A stretch of DNA of 64,000 nt from Cordylochernes scorpioides (taxonomy: Eukaryota; Arthropoda; Arachnida; Pseudoscorpiones; Chernetidae), in contig CP092863.1 of the NCBI GenBank assembly GCA_030710605.1, positions 117,349,072-117,413,071 on the forward strand, written 5' to 3'. The position numbers were made by a program, and so were the translations under genes. Shown piece by piece: positions 63,718 to 64,000 of this stretch. Below the pieces are notes generated by a model, which was not told the DNA's origin, did no database searches, and saw only the letters and a list, made by a program, of their open reading frames with translations. Numbering within the stretch: position 1 is the stretch's first letter; the number at the start of each line of letters is the position of its first letter.

Positions 63718-64000
63718 TTTTCCACCTTTGTTAAATTTGATTAAAAGAATCAATAAAATTGTTTAAATTGTCTATGACCCGACCCTTGATCGAAACCAAC
63801 ACCAAATCTACTGTATCCTCGTAAACTAAGTAAGACGAGACCAAGATTGTGATAGATGAAGGGGATGGTCCAAGATGGTACCAGGCGATGAGTGCATAAT
63901 GAGACGGAGGGGTGACAAAGGCAGCTGCGGTGTCAAACGCGGAAGACCATTGTCCAGCTAACCTTGAGTCCGTCCTTACGTCACCTCTGTTTAATTGGGT
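63718..64000. other. No gene recognised; window end
   Basis: GC-richer 220 bases from 63,780, containing ACCAGGCGATGAGTGCATAA, which recalls the CAGGCGATGAGCGGGT of LINE family E copies. It could be the start of another family E end (minus), but the peptide signature is not visible. Confidence 0.4.

Overview
The window is nuclear DNA of an animal, most likely an arthropod (a chelicerate or a crustacean). It is AT-rich and dominated by repeats. The arthropod reading rests on the kinds of transposon seen: jockey-like and R1-like LINEs, a Helitron/Helentron with the N-terminal domain typical of arthropod copies, and a mariner-type transposase. It also rests on a eukaryotic tRNA-Arg and a spliceosomal U6 snRNA fragment. 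The exact species cannot be read from the sequence. Only two host genes are well supported: a tRNA-Arg(ACG) at 15,283-15,355 (minus), and a 712-residue PTB/PID-domain protein at 37,524-39,662 (minus), which sits as a GC-rich coding island in AT-rich DNA.

Region by region. 0-14 kb holds three large tandem arrays: a 29-bp minisatellite, an 87/93-bp array passing into a 116-bp array, and a 141-bp array. Broken MITEs and LINE 3' ends lie between them. 14-21 kb holds a nested palindrome, the tRNA and many MITE/LINE tails. 21.6-22.7 kb is a 60/66-bp tandem array built from a fragment of U6 snRNA. 25.3-26.65 kb is a 118-bp array derived from one half of a Tc1/mariner-like MITE found singly elsewhere in the window. 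28.2-30.5 kb is an internally deleted Helitron/Helentron on the minus strand. 33-37 kb contains a local duplication (two and a partial third copy) with a ~0.9-kb near-perfect palindrome between copies. 37.5-39.7 kb is the PTB gene. 40-48 kb has three copies of a tRNA-derived SINE, a LINE fragment with a perfect 16-bp target-site duplication, a 43-bp array and several MITEs. 52,314-63,715 is bounded by ~394-bp, nearly identical inverted repeats flanked by TA. Inside it are parts of at least four LINEs and a mariner-type transposase remnant, so it may be one 11.4-kb mariner-like element loaded with nested retrotransposons.

There is no operon-like organisation and no cooperating gene set. The window instead records how pieces of mobile elements and a small-RNA gene became satellite arrays, and how elements nest in each other. 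Most long open frames in the arrays come from repeat units with lengths divisible by three, or from three frames open at once; they are not genes.
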